DNA of 37,534 nucleotides from Sedimentisphaerales bacterium. GTDB taxonomy: Bacteria > Planctomycetota > Phycisphaerae > Sedimentisphaerales > Anaerobacaceae. Shown here piece by piece: positions 23,189-31,385 of the stretch. The position numbers and the translations under genes are program-made. The notes under the pieces are model-generated. The model was not told where the DNA came from. It did not search any database and saw only the letters and a program-made list of their open reading frames with translations. The stretch is from positions 1 through 37,534 of the forward strand of contig JAFGBG010000082.1 in assembly GCA_016933295.1 (NCBI GenBank), in the 5' to 3' direction. Every line of letters begins with the position of its first letter. Positions within the stretch are counted from its first letter, which is position 1.

Positions 23189-24766
23189 TTACTGTGGGGT
23201 TGAATCAAGCCAATTTTCTGCGAACACGGTAAAATCAAGAAAATTGATAATACTGTCCGGGCTATAACGTGGCGCAAGGTTAGCTTTTATATTCCAGTTG
23301 GATGAGGTCGGTGTCGCAAGCCATGCTTCGGCAAGAGATGCAAGATCTAAAAAGTCAACAACGCCGTCACCTGTCTCTGGTGCAATATCTCCGGTTAAAC
23401 GGGCGGGAATACGCTTGAATTCAAGGGAAGGGGGATCCTGACCTAATAATCCTCCGCCCCGCAAAACAAGGTTGAATTCCGTAAAAAGATTCATACCGAT
23501 TATACCGTCAAGATAACCACCTTCAGGTGAAGCTACATCGAGCATAACAACGGGAACATTTGTGAATCGTAGCCAATCACCAAGGGCGGTGATTTCAAGA
23601 GAATCTATGAAAAAACCCGGCTCAACTGTGATTTCGCCGGTGACATCCTGAATGTCCACTTCAAAATCCGGATTAGTGGGATTAAGTCCGAGCCTCGCTC
23701 CAATAACGGAGCCGACAACCGTGATCTGTGCTCCCGTGTCCAACATAAAGCGGTCCTTGTCGATTGCACTATGATCTTCGTTTTGTAAATCCACACTACT
23801 TACGAAAAAGAGGCTTTGAGCTAAATTTCCTATAATAGTTGAAGGAGTTCCGGGCCGGAAAATTAATTCGAAGATAGCCTCGTAGTCGGGAATGTATTGT
23901 ATATTGACTGCACCTGAAGGAATAAGATTCAAGGGTATTCGGTCGGCATAATCCGGTATTCGGGAATCGGAGTGATCGTAAAATCGTATGTCAGGTGACG
24001 TATAGTTATTGCCGTCATAGGTAACCGATATTTGATTATCGTTGAAAATAGCCGTTACAAAGTTCACGCTCATCGGCGAACCGATGGCAGTCGGTAAATC
24101 CGGCCCGCCCAGCGGTGGCTCGTCACCGACAATAATGGATACATTGCTCTGCCCGACCATATTGGAATCGTCCACCGTCATCGTTTCATGATCGATTGCC
24201 GCCAACCCGTCAATAAAGAGCGCCAGCGGCTGGCTCACTCTTCCAAATACCGAGTTTACAGCGCCAACAATTTCCACGGAACTCGGTGTCACTAAGTCGG
24301 CATCATAGATACCGGCCCTATTAGCACCGGTATAGCTCATTATGTGAGCGGCAGCACCTGTATCAAAAAGACCGATGATGAAATCCGATTCCGGATCATT
24401 GGTTAAATAATTGCCCGCGACCGACATATGAGTTTCCGCCACCCAGTCGTAATCATCCGAATGCTTATTGGTTACAACAACTGCGATTCGTGGAACAAAG
24501 CCGGCTACAGGAGGAGAATCAATATTATTGTCGAGGGCCTGCAGTTCGGCTGATTCCAGAGAAAAGAGCCTGTCATTTGGTATCGACTTTTGTAATAAAT
24601 TTTTCTCCTCAGGGAAACGTATTGCCTTTATACGCCCGCCGGGACCTGCGAGCCAGTCAACTTTTTTCCGCTGCCAGCCGGATTGCTCGGCTCGAACGTA
24701 ACTTCCGCAAAATGCAGCAATTATAAGCAGAATTAAAAAGAGTCGATTCAGCCTGTATATTTTCAT
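23189..24766 (-). CDS. secreted two-lobed aspartic-protease-like protein with dockerin-like C-terminus
   Basis: A 525-residue exported protein: signal peptide (about 1-26, ends YVRA), then two retropepsin-like half-sites. The first is IGLFDTGAAAHIM (Asp135-Gly137), the second FMLDTGAQITVVGS (Asp343-Gly345), each followed by hydrophobic flap-like strands; GIIGMNLFTEFNLVL near 430 matches the second signature of an aspartic protease lobe. A pepsin-like two-lobed arrangement inside one bacterial chain is uncommon. The last ~70 residues contain GDGVVDFLDLASLAEAWL and INFLDFTVFAENWL, a dockerin-like or sorting cassette frequent in Phycisphaerae secreted enzymes. GGAGTG precedes the ATG. Protease activity is probable but unproven; a non-catalytic role is possible. 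Confidence 0.82.
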   Translation of the reverse strand: MKIYRLNRLFLILLIIAAFCGSYVRAEQSGWQRKKVDWLAGPGGRIKAIRFPEEKNLLQKSIPNDRLFSLESAELQALDNNIDSPPVAGFVPRIAVVVTNKHSDDYDWVAETHMSVAGNYLTNDPESDFIIGLFDTGAAAHIMSYTGANRAGIYDADLVTPSSVEIVGAVNSVFGRVSQPLALFIDGLAAIDHETMTVDDSNMVGQSNVSIIVGDEPPLGGPDLPTAIGSPMSVNFVTAIFNDNQISVTYDGNNYTSPDIRFYDHSDSRIPDYADRIPLNLIPSGAVNIQYIPDYEAIFELIFRPGTPSTIIGNLAQSLFFVSSVDLQNEDHSAIDKDRFMLDTGAQITVVGSVIGARLGLNPTNPDFEVDIQDVTGEITVEPGFFIDSLEITALGDWLRFTNVPVVMLDVASPEGGYLDGIIGMNLFTEFNLVLRGGGLLGQDPPSLEFKRIPARLTGDIAPETGDGVVDFLDLASLAEAWLATPTSSNWNIKANLAPRYSPDSIINFLDFTVFAENWLDSTPQ

Positions 24767-24990
24767 TTATTCACACTCCATACCATATTTTCAACAATTT
24801 TAATTATAACATATTTAGTGACGATTTTCACTCGTAAAAGCGGGAAACCGCCGTTTATACACCTTTTTTTAAATTATTATGCACTCTGTCCGGCGTAAAT
24901 CGGCTCTAAATATTAGTTCCTTTCGGCTATATCTGTGTGACGTAAAAAAACGCCGCAGAAGCAAAAACGCCGCAATAAACCGGCTTACTC

Positions 24991-25017
24991 TTGACATATA
25001 CGGCAATTTCGTGTAAT
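24991..25017 (+). promoter_or_regulatory. promoter of the tRNA-Arg gene
   Basis: A perfect TTGACA (24991-24996) is followed after 15 bp by TGTAAT (25012-25017, one mismatch). The spacing is short, but the position is right: a start near 25024 would lie nine bases before the tRNA. Confidence 0.5.
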
Positions 25018-25032
25018 TGAGCGATATATTTA

Positions 25033-25106
25033 GTCCCCGTAGCTCAATTGGATAGAGCGTTGGCCTCCGGAGCCAGAGGTTGTGCGTTCGAGTCGCACCG
25101 GGGATA
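25033..25106 (+). tRNA. tRNA-Arg (anticodon CCG)
   Basis: Cloverleaf read by eye. The acceptor arm GTCCCCG pairs with CGGGGAT (one G-T pair at the end), discriminator A. The D arm is AGCTCAATTGGATAGAGC. The anticodon stem TTGGC/GCCAG holds the loop CTCCGGA, anticodon CCG, which reads the arginine codon CGG. The T arm is GTGCG-TTCGAGT-CGCAC. CCA is not encoded. Confidence 0.95.
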
Positions 25107-25408
25107 CTTAAGCGTGATGTCGGAGATATTTCAAATATTGAAGGTTTAACATCAACACTGTAATCCACAACTAAGGATGCAATATAGGCTCCTTGCCCCC
25201 CTTATTATTGGCCAGAAAACGCCGATTCTTGTAAATAGTATTCAATGCACTGCACGAAAAAGGGAGCGTGACATCCGAGGATAACGGGAGCCAGAAGTTC
25301 CGCAATTTCGCCTCTTTCATTTTACATGAGATGTAAGCAGAGCGAGAGCTATCGCTTGATTAGAAATCATACGTAATCATTCAGGTTCATAGTCTAAATC
25401 GAGTTTTG
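25107..25408. other. 302-bp gap between tRNA-Arg and the radical SAM gene
   Basis: No gene and no clear terminator. It contains one copy of a 16-bp sequence (25231-25246) that recurs at 27047-27062. Confidence 0.5.
25231..25246 (+). repeat. 16-bp direct repeat, copy 1
   Basis: GTAAATAGTATTCAAT, identical to 27047-27062. The pair brackets the radical SAM gene and its 700-bp upstream region. Flanking bases do not match, and the sequence is AT-rich, so chance is not excluded. Confidence 0.45.
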
Positions 25409-26479
25409 CTAACCAACACGGATGTGTTTACGGATCCACTGGGGAATATTACGCACTTTGTAGTAATGGGCCATCGTGTAGAAACACGTTGAAGAGCAGT
25501 GGGATAAGCAAGTCTCCTTTAGGGCCTTAAGTTTTTCCTCATCGAATTTAGGTTCCCAGATTCGACCCCAATCATGATCGTAGTCGATCAGGTCAAAACA
25601 GGGCGAGAGTGTGCCATCCGGTCGGATAAGGGCGCCATTATGTCCTGCACGGCAATCCCAGGGCTTTAGAACATTTCTCATCCGGTCCTTGAAGGCTTCA
25701 AGGTGCTCAATGGAGTTGACCATGGGCCAACCCCTGCGATGTTTATCGATAATCCAGTCCAGTAAGGCGTCCACTTCATCATACTTGTCGGGCGTAATGC
25801 TCAACATGTCGTCTCTATGAGAGTAATGATCTGCATTAGTAATAGCCTGTGGCGGTTCATTAAGATGGTAGTCCGTTGCGATATTGTTCTGGTGTGCGAT
25901 TTCAGTCAACAGTTTGACATCTTTGATGTTGTTTCGGCAGATATTGATATTAAAAAAGACGATGTAGGCGTATTTCTTTTGTCGTTCCACCAGATATCGA
26001 AATTGGGGCTCAATCCGCAGAAGCGCTTTGGGCAGGCCTTTAAGCGGCCAGATGCAATCAACAGCCAGGTTGATGGCCGCCACGCCCGCCTTGCCAACCT
26101 CGTCTATAAAGGCCCTGTCCATCAGATAGCCGTTCGTCGGTAGATACATGAAGAATCCTTTGTCGGTACCGTAGCGAATGACATCCAAAACAAAGTCTTT
26201 CCGCAACAGCGGCTCTCCACCCATGAGAGGAACGACACGGCAACCGACCGAGTGAAGCCAGTCAATGGCACTCTTAGCGGTATCCAGATCCATGCCGGGA
26301 CGGTTGTTATTAAATTGGAAGCAATAGTGGCAGTCGATGTTACACTTCCATTCTGTGTAAAGGTAACATAGGACCGGACGGAATTCCTTAGGGTGAATGC
26401 GGGAGTAAAAGTAGGGAATAACCCATCGGCGAAAAGCACGAATGCCGTTCAGGGTCTTATAGCGAGTAGTTTCAAACAT
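25409..26479 (-). CDS. radical SAM protein with C-terminal auxiliary cysteines
   Basis: A 356-residue AdoMet radical enzyme. WKCNIDCHYC gives the CxxxCxxC cluster motif (Cys46, Cys50, Cys53); MGGEPLLRKDF is the GGEP SAM-binding segment. A second set of cysteines near the C-terminus (Cys276, Cys294, Cys324, Cys328, Cys332, in CLSHCSSTC) suggests a SPASM-like auxiliary iron-sulfur cluster, as in peptide-modifying enzymes. Residues 1-35 are basic and aromatic and might touch the membrane. I see no precursor peptide gene next to it, so substrate is open; HpnH-type hopanoid chemistry seems less likely because of the auxiliary cysteines. AAAGGATAGG lies just upstream of the ATG. The gene stands alone, with ~300 and ~700 bp of non-coding DNA on its sides. 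Confidence 0.88.
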   Translation of the reverse strand: MFETTRYKTLNGIRAFRRWVIPYFYSRIHPKEFRPVLCYLYTEWKCNIDCHYCFQFNNNRPGMDLDTAKSAIDWLHSVGCRVVPLMGGEPLLRKDFVLDVIRYGTDKGFFMYLPTNGYLMDRAFIDEVGKAGVAAINLAVDCIWPLKGLPKALLRIEPQFRYLVERQKKYAYIVFFNINICRNNIKDVKLLTEIAHQNNIATDYHLNEPPQAITNADHYSHRDDMLSITPDKYDEVDALLDWIIDKHRRGWPMVNSIEHLEAFKDRMRNVLKPWDCRAGHNGALIRPDGTLSPCFDLIDYDHDWGRIWEPKFDEEKLKALKETCLSHCSSTCFYTMAHYYKVRNIPQWIRKHIRVG

Positions 26480-26778
26480 AATCCTATCCTTTCATGGAGC
26501 TTAGGACAGACTCTGTTTTCTCACTATTTTCTAAAGGACTTCACTTTCTCAGGCTAATGGGCAGGCACTCTTTGTAATCTCACTTTCTTCATTTTCATAT
26601 CCCCGTCGATGCCCAGCAAATGTCGAGAGTGCCTGGGAGACTTTACGTCCAGTTCGAAAATCTGGAAAATATCACTGGTAATAAGTATAAACCACAGCAA
26701 ATGTCGGGGCAAGGCTTTTTTGACGAAACCTCTTAAAATTGATTATTGACTATTGTTTTTCTGTGTGTCTTCCCATTT

Positions 26779-26796
26779 GGCTTCGCTCGGGACAGG
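26779..26796 (+). repeat. short palindromic-type repeat, intergenic copy
   Basis: GGCTTCGCTCGGGACAGG, sharing GCTCGGGACAGG exactly with the copy inside the flavoprotein gene (6259-6270). Confidence 0.6.
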
Positions 26797-27046
26797 ACTT
26801 ACTCTCTTACCTCGTAGGAGGGTTCTTAATCAGGTGCTCAGTAGTAGTCAAAGGACTCTGATGGGTTCGCTTCTGTCGAGATTGTAAATCCACAATATGA
26901 CCTCTTTTTCAGGGATTGAAAACACGACAATTTTCAGGTGACAACATGTCTCCAAAATGTCTCCACAGACACTGATTTTTCCCATATCGAGTCCTAAAAA
27001 AGGTCGTTTCCTAATAAATAACGCACTTCGAATAAAAAAATCGGGC

Positions 27047-27062
27047 GTAAATAGTATTCAAT
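27047..27062 (+). repeat. 16-bp direct repeat, copy 2
   Basis: GTAAATAGTATTCAAT, identical to 25231-25246; see that entry. Confidence 0.45.
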
Positions 27063-27175
27063 ATTCCGTGCGCATATTAACATTTTTCCGTGCTGAATTG
27101 TATACCCCTTGCATCAACAACAGTCTCTTCTGTCATCGGAGTTATAGGATTATCGAATTCTTCATAGTACATTGA

Positions 27176-28123
27176 CTATGGCTGATTTGCATCAGTACTG
27201 CGTGTGCTGCCGCCTCGTCGCCTGCCAATTGAATTTGGATCCCTTGGTCTTAATATGACTCCTCTTGTCTCGACCGGGCCTTCCGGATGACGTATATTAT
27301 ATCTTGTATATCGCCATTCTATATTACCAATTGTTTTCTCTATAAAGTTATAGAGGTTCGGGTCGTACTCTTTCAATTCCTCTCGATTACCTACATGGTT
27401 GTGGACACCGTCGGGCTCGCCCGACCTGCTTCTGGCGCAGCAGTCAAAATATGCCTGAATTCCTTCGGCCCAGTATTCTGCTTGATTTGATGCAGAATAC
27501 GTCCTGTCCCATAATCCCTGACTCCTTGCATCATCGAAAACTTTTCTGAGATCACGATTCCAGTTAGGATCTATCCGTCTTAAATTACCGTCGATGCAAT
27601 GGCCGAACTCGTGAATCATAATATTCTCTCGGCGGTACCTGTCCCCCGGATAGCAAAGCAGATTTTCCTCGCCAAAACTTGTCAGAGTAGCTCCGCCGTA
27701 ACCCCTGACACGCCTGTTTTGTTGAGCAGCCGCAGCCGGATCGGATCTGTAATATTCCGGTACTTCTGAGACCTCTTCTTCGTAGGCAATTATGACAAGA
27801 CGGGTGTTCCTCTTTGCCATTGCGTCGAGAATATCTTTTCTTTTGGCAAGGACATGACTTGTCAGATATCGTGCCTCATAAAAAGCTTCATCGGCCACCT
27901 TATCAGAACCCATTACCGCAATACCACCGACATCAAGATACTTTTTGTAGAAATTCGGATCGAATCTCCTGTCTATGGTCTGAAATTTTTCAATAATCGA
28001 TTGCGGCAAAGGTGAAACCTTTGCCTCGCCAAGGTCAAGCGGTTTATCCTGTATAGCCGAATCCGCCCAGGCAATGCCGGCAAAAATTAGAACTATCCCT
28101 GTCAAAATGAAATGTTTATGCAT
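27176..28123 (-). CDS. secreted zinc metallopeptidase (HEFGH), anthrax-lethal-factor-like fold possible
   Basis: A 315-residue exported protein. The ATG at 28123 is chosen because GGAG lies seven bases upstream, while an ATG two codons earlier almost touches it. A signal peptide (MHKHFILTGIVLIFAG to about residue 20) is followed by a helical N-terminal part. IMIHEFGHCID holds the zinc motif His171-Glu172 and His175; downstream NQAEYWAEGIQAYFD supplies a Glu in the position expected for a third gluzincin ligand. This pairing is like small secreted proteases of the ATLF/PPEP group, but I cannot fix the family. The C-terminus is Arg/Gly-rich (IGRRRGGSTR). Neighbour on the same strand is an S37-type peptidase, 305 bp upstream. 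Confidence 0.75.
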   Translation of the reverse strand: MHKHFILTGIVLIFAGIAWADSAIQDKPLDLGEAKVSPLPQSIIEKFQTIDRRFDPNFYKKYLDVGGIAVMGSDKVADEAFYEARYLTSHVLAKRKDILDAMAKRNTRLVIIAYEEEVSEVPEYYRSDPAAAAQQNRRVRGYGGATLTSFGEENLLCYPGDRYRRENIMIHEFGHCIDGNLRRIDPNWNRDLRKVFDDARSQGLWDRTYSASNQAEYWAEGIQAYFDCCARSRSGEPDGVHNHVGNREELKEYDPNLYNFIEKTIGNIEWRYTRYNIRHPEGPVETRGVILRPRDPNSIGRRRGGSTRSTDANQP

Positions 28124-28428
28124 AACCATACTCCTTCAAAACTTTTATTGAGATGTCTTATATTCTCACGAATGTGTCATAACTCTCAAGGAAACAAGCA
28201 TTTGTACCTTTGAGTTGGAGCTATTGCACAAAATTATATAGAATGAATAATCTGACATTTCCCGGCTACCGTCAACTACAAATTTTTCAAACGGCAGCCG
28301 TTTCTTCGATTTTTAGGTAACATACTTTTAATTTTACGCCGCAATTCTACGGGTTTCAATCCGTGATTGTTTACGTTGACCAGCAGTATTTAGGGCTCTG
28401 ATAGCACGGCTTCTAATGTATAATTTGC

Positions 28429-29796
28429 TTAACGGCTTGTCTGTTGTGTTTCGCCGGATCGATTCAACTTCATGCCCAGCCATCTTTCGAGGTTCGAGTA
28501 GAAAAGCTCTCTCTGCTCCGGCGTGAAGTTTCTTACACCTGTGCCGTGGTGACTTTCCGGCACGACAATCTTTATGGCGTCCGTTCGTCCGGTGAGCTGC
28601 ATTTGTGTCGAAGCCCAGGCATCCAGCCCGCCGTAAATGTAGATAACGTGGTCGGCTTCATATTGAAGAAAGTGATTAACAAAATACATCGTTGCCGGAT
28701 TAAAAACAATTTTTGCCCCCGGCGGACATATCACGAGATTCGTAGGATTCTTCAGAGCTTTCATATATGGCCTGAAGTCCGTGATGTCATAGTTGTAATA
28801 ACCGATCTCCGTAAAAGCCTGGTACAGGAAAGGCTCGAACGGTTTTCTGCCCTGGTCGGAATAATATCGCATTGTGTTGATCCTGTTAAAATGCGAAACC
28901 ATAGTCTCGGCAGGCGCATTCGGTTCGGGAATTGAGTCCGGAGCGGTTCCGTATTGCCAGAACGCATAAGGATATTCCAGCACGCCGTATTCGTAACCCT
29001 CTGCTATACCGTTTTCAAGCATCTCGAAAGTCGTTCTTGTTCCGGCGTTTTCCTTGATTAACGGCAATAATTCATCTTCGCGTTTGAACATCGCGATTTG
29101 ATATTCCTTGATTTTTTTCCTCGTTTGTTCATCGCCGACAGTCTCGATAAACCTGTTTATTCGCGGGTCCTCCTGTGTGATATTGACCGGTGCGGCGTAA
29201 GCTACCGTCGCATCGACATCGTTGGGATAATAGCACTTGAAAAACAGCGCTGTCTGTCCTCCCTTACTTGCTCCCGTGCTGACCCATTTTCCCTTGTAAA
29301 TTTTTTTCAATGCAGCGACCACCGCGTGCAGGTCGTCTGCCGACTGCTTTACCGTCAGATATTCCCATTGAATCGGCTCGGGCACCGACCTTCCAAAAAA
29401 CCTGTGCTCGACCGTCACCTGGTTTGAACCCAGCATTCGCTGAAGCTCTCCGCCGCCGATACCCCTGGCCGCATAACCTTCGGTTCCGAGCAGTACAGGT
29501 GCGTTATAATCTACATGTGCTATGAAAACACGCTGGCCGAATTTGGGGCCGTCGGGATTCTGATGATCGAGCGGCTGCTCGAAAGTTATCTCGTAAGAGT
29601 CTCGCCGGCTTGTGCCGCCTCTTCTTCCCCCGCCTCGCGTGGCACTTACATCCAAAACTCCGGGCAAAGCCCTGAGTTTCGTCACTAATTCGGATTCGGG
29701 CTGATTGTCCTGCGAATACACCGATACACATAGAAACGAACAATAAATCAGGACAATTGAAAACACATAAATGATAAGAACCTTTTTGTTTCGCAT
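28429..29796 (-). CDS. secreted S37-type serine aminopeptidase
   Basis: A 455-residue exported alpha/beta hydrolase resembling the peptidase S37 (PS-10) and S28 group, prolyl- or tripeptidyl-aminopeptidases. The ATG at 29796 is preferred over an earlier in-frame one because AGAGGTGG precedes it and it starts a normal signal peptide (MRNKKVLIIYVFSIVLIYC). SYEITFEQPLDHQNP and VTVEHRFFGRSVPEP are typical of the family; the nucleophile is Ser177 in STGASKGGQT; the acid lies in YIYGGLDAWAS and the His in VPESHHGTGV. A Gly/Arg-rich insert (GGGRRGGTSRR) near residue 55 is unusual. It probably trims peptides in the periplasm or outside the cell. Possible partner of the metallopeptidase downstream. 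Confidence 0.85.
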   Translation of the reverse strand: MRNKKVLIIYVFSIVLIYCSFLCVSVYSQDNQPESELVTKLRALPGVLDVSATRGGGRRGGTSRRDSYEITFEQPLDHQNPDGPKFGQRVFIAHVDYNAPVLLGTEGYAARGIGGGELQRMLGSNQVTVEHRFFGRSVPEPIQWEYLTVKQSADDLHAVVAALKKIYKGKWVSTGASKGGQTALFFKCYYPNDVDATVAYAAPVNITQEDPRINRFIETVGDEQTRKKIKEYQIAMFKREDELLPLIKENAGTRTTFEMLENGIAEGYEYGVLEYPYAFWQYGTAPDSIPEPNAPAETMVSHFNRINTMRYYSDQGRKPFEPFLYQAFTEIGYYNYDITDFRPYMKALKNPTNLVICPPGAKIVFNPATMYFVNHFLQYEADHVIYIYGGLDAWASTQMQLTGRTDAIKIVVPESHHGTGVRNFTPEQRELFYSNLERWLGMKLNRSGETQQTSR

Positions 29797-30133
29797 TTTC
29801 CACCTCTCTTGCAGATTTATAATCCCGGCCTTACTCGAATCGTTTCCAGGCTGGCTTGGGAGCAGCACATTAAGAGACATTTGGTCTTTTTTTTTATTTT
29901 CACAATCAAACGCTCGGCTACGCCGCGGGACAATTTAACAACTGGAAATATAACATAATTCCCACAATTACACTACAATCAAAATTCATTGTGTAAGGCT
30001 CGTTTTCAGAAAAAGCTCACCGCCTGAAGATACGACATTGAGGTAATAGGGGTAATGGGGGAATAGGGACAGATTCCCTTTTAGATTCTGCGATACTTGC
30101 CGTCCCTGTCTTTATATGTAGCCTTATAATCTC
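29797..30133. other. 337-bp gap with a hairpin, between leftward genes
   Basis: No gene seen. It contains a GC-rich stretch near 29936 (CTCGGCTACGCCGCGGGAC), loosely like the short palindromic repeat, and the GGGAAT hairpin at 30059-30078. Confidence 0.5.
30059..30078 (+). repeat. hairpin with GGGACAG loop, REP-like
   Basis: GGGAAT (30059-30064) and ATTCCC (30073-30078) pair around AGGGACAG, followed by TTTT. The AGGGAC part can alternatively pair with GTCCCT about 40 bases on. It could act as a terminator or be a REP-type element; RAYT genes are often near such sequences, and one lies 1.3 kb away. Confidence 0.35.
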
Positions 30134-30346
30134 TCATTTATTATCTGTCTTTTTGTCTCGAAATGTGAGAATTAGTGCAACTGTTATAATAAAAATTACA
30201 AATACACTAATGAGAAATTTTATTAAAATCTCTATTTTATACGCATTTGAAAAGTTTTTGCCGTAGTAGCCTTCGATATTAAAAAGAAAACATAGCATAA
30301 AAACTATTACACCGCACCACATCGAAATAAGCTGCTTTTTGTTCAT
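30134..30346 (-). CDS. small two-helix membrane protein
   Basis: A 70-residue protein from the ATG at 30346 (MNKKQLISMWCGVIVFML); AAAAGGA lies about eleven bases upstream. An earlier in-frame start would add 22 charged residues that spoil the topology. Two hydrophobic helices (about 6-23 and 41-62) with a loop between, and a basic-acidic tail RDKKTDNK. Short proteins beginning MNKKQ...MW.G are, in my memory, frequent in Phycisphaerae and of unknown role. It lies 86 bp after a secreted protein gene on the same strand and may be co-transcribed. Confidence 0.6.
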   Translation of the reverse strand: MNKKQLISMWCGVIVFMLCFLFNIEGYYGKNFSNAYKIEILIKFLISVFVIFIITVALILTFRDKKTDNK

Positions 30347-30432
30347 AACTTCACATGTCCTTTTTTCTTTCGCTTTTTCTGGGTTTAAGGACGCATCACA
30401 TTTAAATTTCAATTTTCATCGCTTGAACTTGT

Positions 30433-31254
30433 TTATTTACTTTGTGAACTGAATCTTTCAGTGTAGGGGTCTGGGTTTGTAGGTCCGCCAATTTCTTTGG
30501 GTATACTAAAAGTAATGAAATTACCAGTCGTTTCTGCTGCAACATGTGATGCACCAATTTTGGCCGCTTTGAGACCGCTCACTTTTCTTATTTCACTATC
30601 TGTACGTGTTGTAACAGATCCAATCAGCCAGGATACTCTGGTTATTCTGCTATTATCACGTTCGATTTCACCAACATGCACATCTATCAAATCTGGATTA
30701 GGTTTAAGCTTTTCAAAGTTTAAGACCAATGCCGCAACTTCCAACACCCAGTCTCTGTAATCGGTTCGTGGTTTTTTGTCAAGTCTCTCATCAGAAACTG
30801 TTATTACAACATTGCCGGGACTTTCATGTATGTGAATAACAAAGTTATCTTTTTTGAACCTCATGATAAAAACATCACATAAACGTTTCTGCTTGGATTC
30901 TTCTGTAATTAATCCCCATTCTTTCATAGCAATAAGGTTTTTTTCTAATTCGGGAGGCAAATATTCTTTGGCCATAAATCTTTTGAGCCATTCAACGCAG
31001 GATTTTTTTAGTTTGTTATTGACTGTTACGTTCTTTGATTTTATTTCCTCTAATGATGGCCAAGCGATTTGTTTTATTTTCCATGATTCAAACGCCGGGC
31101 CAATCTTCTCTAATTCTGTTTTATTTAATATCTTGCTTTCAGCCTTTTCGTTCCAAAGTGTTTTTTGCTCTTCTGATGCTTGAGTTGCAGCCATCCAGAA
31201 AAACACTACAGTTGTAACAAATATTAAACAATTAAAGTGATTTTTAGTTTTCAT
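30433..31254 (-). CDS. secreted protein of unknown function
   Basis: A 273-residue protein starting at ATG 31254 (GGAG nine bases upstream), with a signal peptide of about 27 residues (MKTKNHFNCLIFVTTVVFF, then WMAATQAS). The mature part is lysine-rich and mostly helical up to residue ~120 (LNKTELEKIGPAFESWKIKQ), then strand-rich (FVIHIHESPGNVVITVSDE). No catalytic triad or metal motif is visible. DVHVGEIERDNSRITRVSWLIG looks like a well-ordered beta segment. Codon use is more AT-rich than in the window's core genes, in line with the accessory character of this region. I do not recognise a family. Confidence 0.6.
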   Translation of the reverse strand: MKTKNHFNCLIFVTTVVFFWMAATQASEEQKTLWNEKAESKILNKTELEKIGPAFESWKIKQIAWPSLEEIKSKNVTVNNKLKKSCVEWLKRFMAKEYLPPELEKNLIAMKEWGLITEESKQKRLCDVFIMRFKKDNFVIHIHESPGNVVITVSDERLDKKPRTDYRDWVLEVAALVLNFEKLKPNPDLIDVHVGEIERDNSRITRVSWLIGSVTTRTDSEIRKVSGLKAAKIGASHVAAETTGNFITFSIPKEIGGPTNPDPYTERFSSQSK

Positions 31255-31335
31255 AATCATTATCTCCAAACACTCGCTCAAAGCTGCCTCTATAGATTAT
31301 ATCTATCATCGGCGAAGCAGCAAAGAAAAAAAGTT

Positions 31336-31380
31336 GGGTGGCAGCCACTGAGCGAACGCTGTGAGCGAAGTGGATGGCAG
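31336..31380 (+). repeat. REP-like palindrome, left
   Basis: Runs from GGGTGGCAGCCACTG to GAAGTGGATGGCAG. GCCAC and GTGG-(A)TGGC can pair, with AGCGAACGCT as a second small palindrome in the loop. It begins five bases beyond the stop of the transposase gene. Confidence 0.7.
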
Positions 31381-31385
31381 GTTTT

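Larger units (their letters stand above)
26480..27175. other. 696-bp non-coding region with repeat traces
   Basis: No open frame with coding character. It holds one short palindromic-type repeat (26779-26796), two copies of CAGCAAATGTCG (about 26615 and 26696), a tandem ATGTCTCC pair (about 26945-26963), and the second 16-bp repeat (27047-27062). It looks like accessory DNA with decayed insertions; the promoter of the radical SAM gene must lie at its left end. Confidence 0.5.

Noticed and set aside
24869..25168. 99-codon open frame on the minus strand across the tRNA gene.
   Set aside because: It overlaps tRNA-Arg; part of it is simply the tRNA read backwards (the familiar false GATRTHNLWLRR-type peptide).
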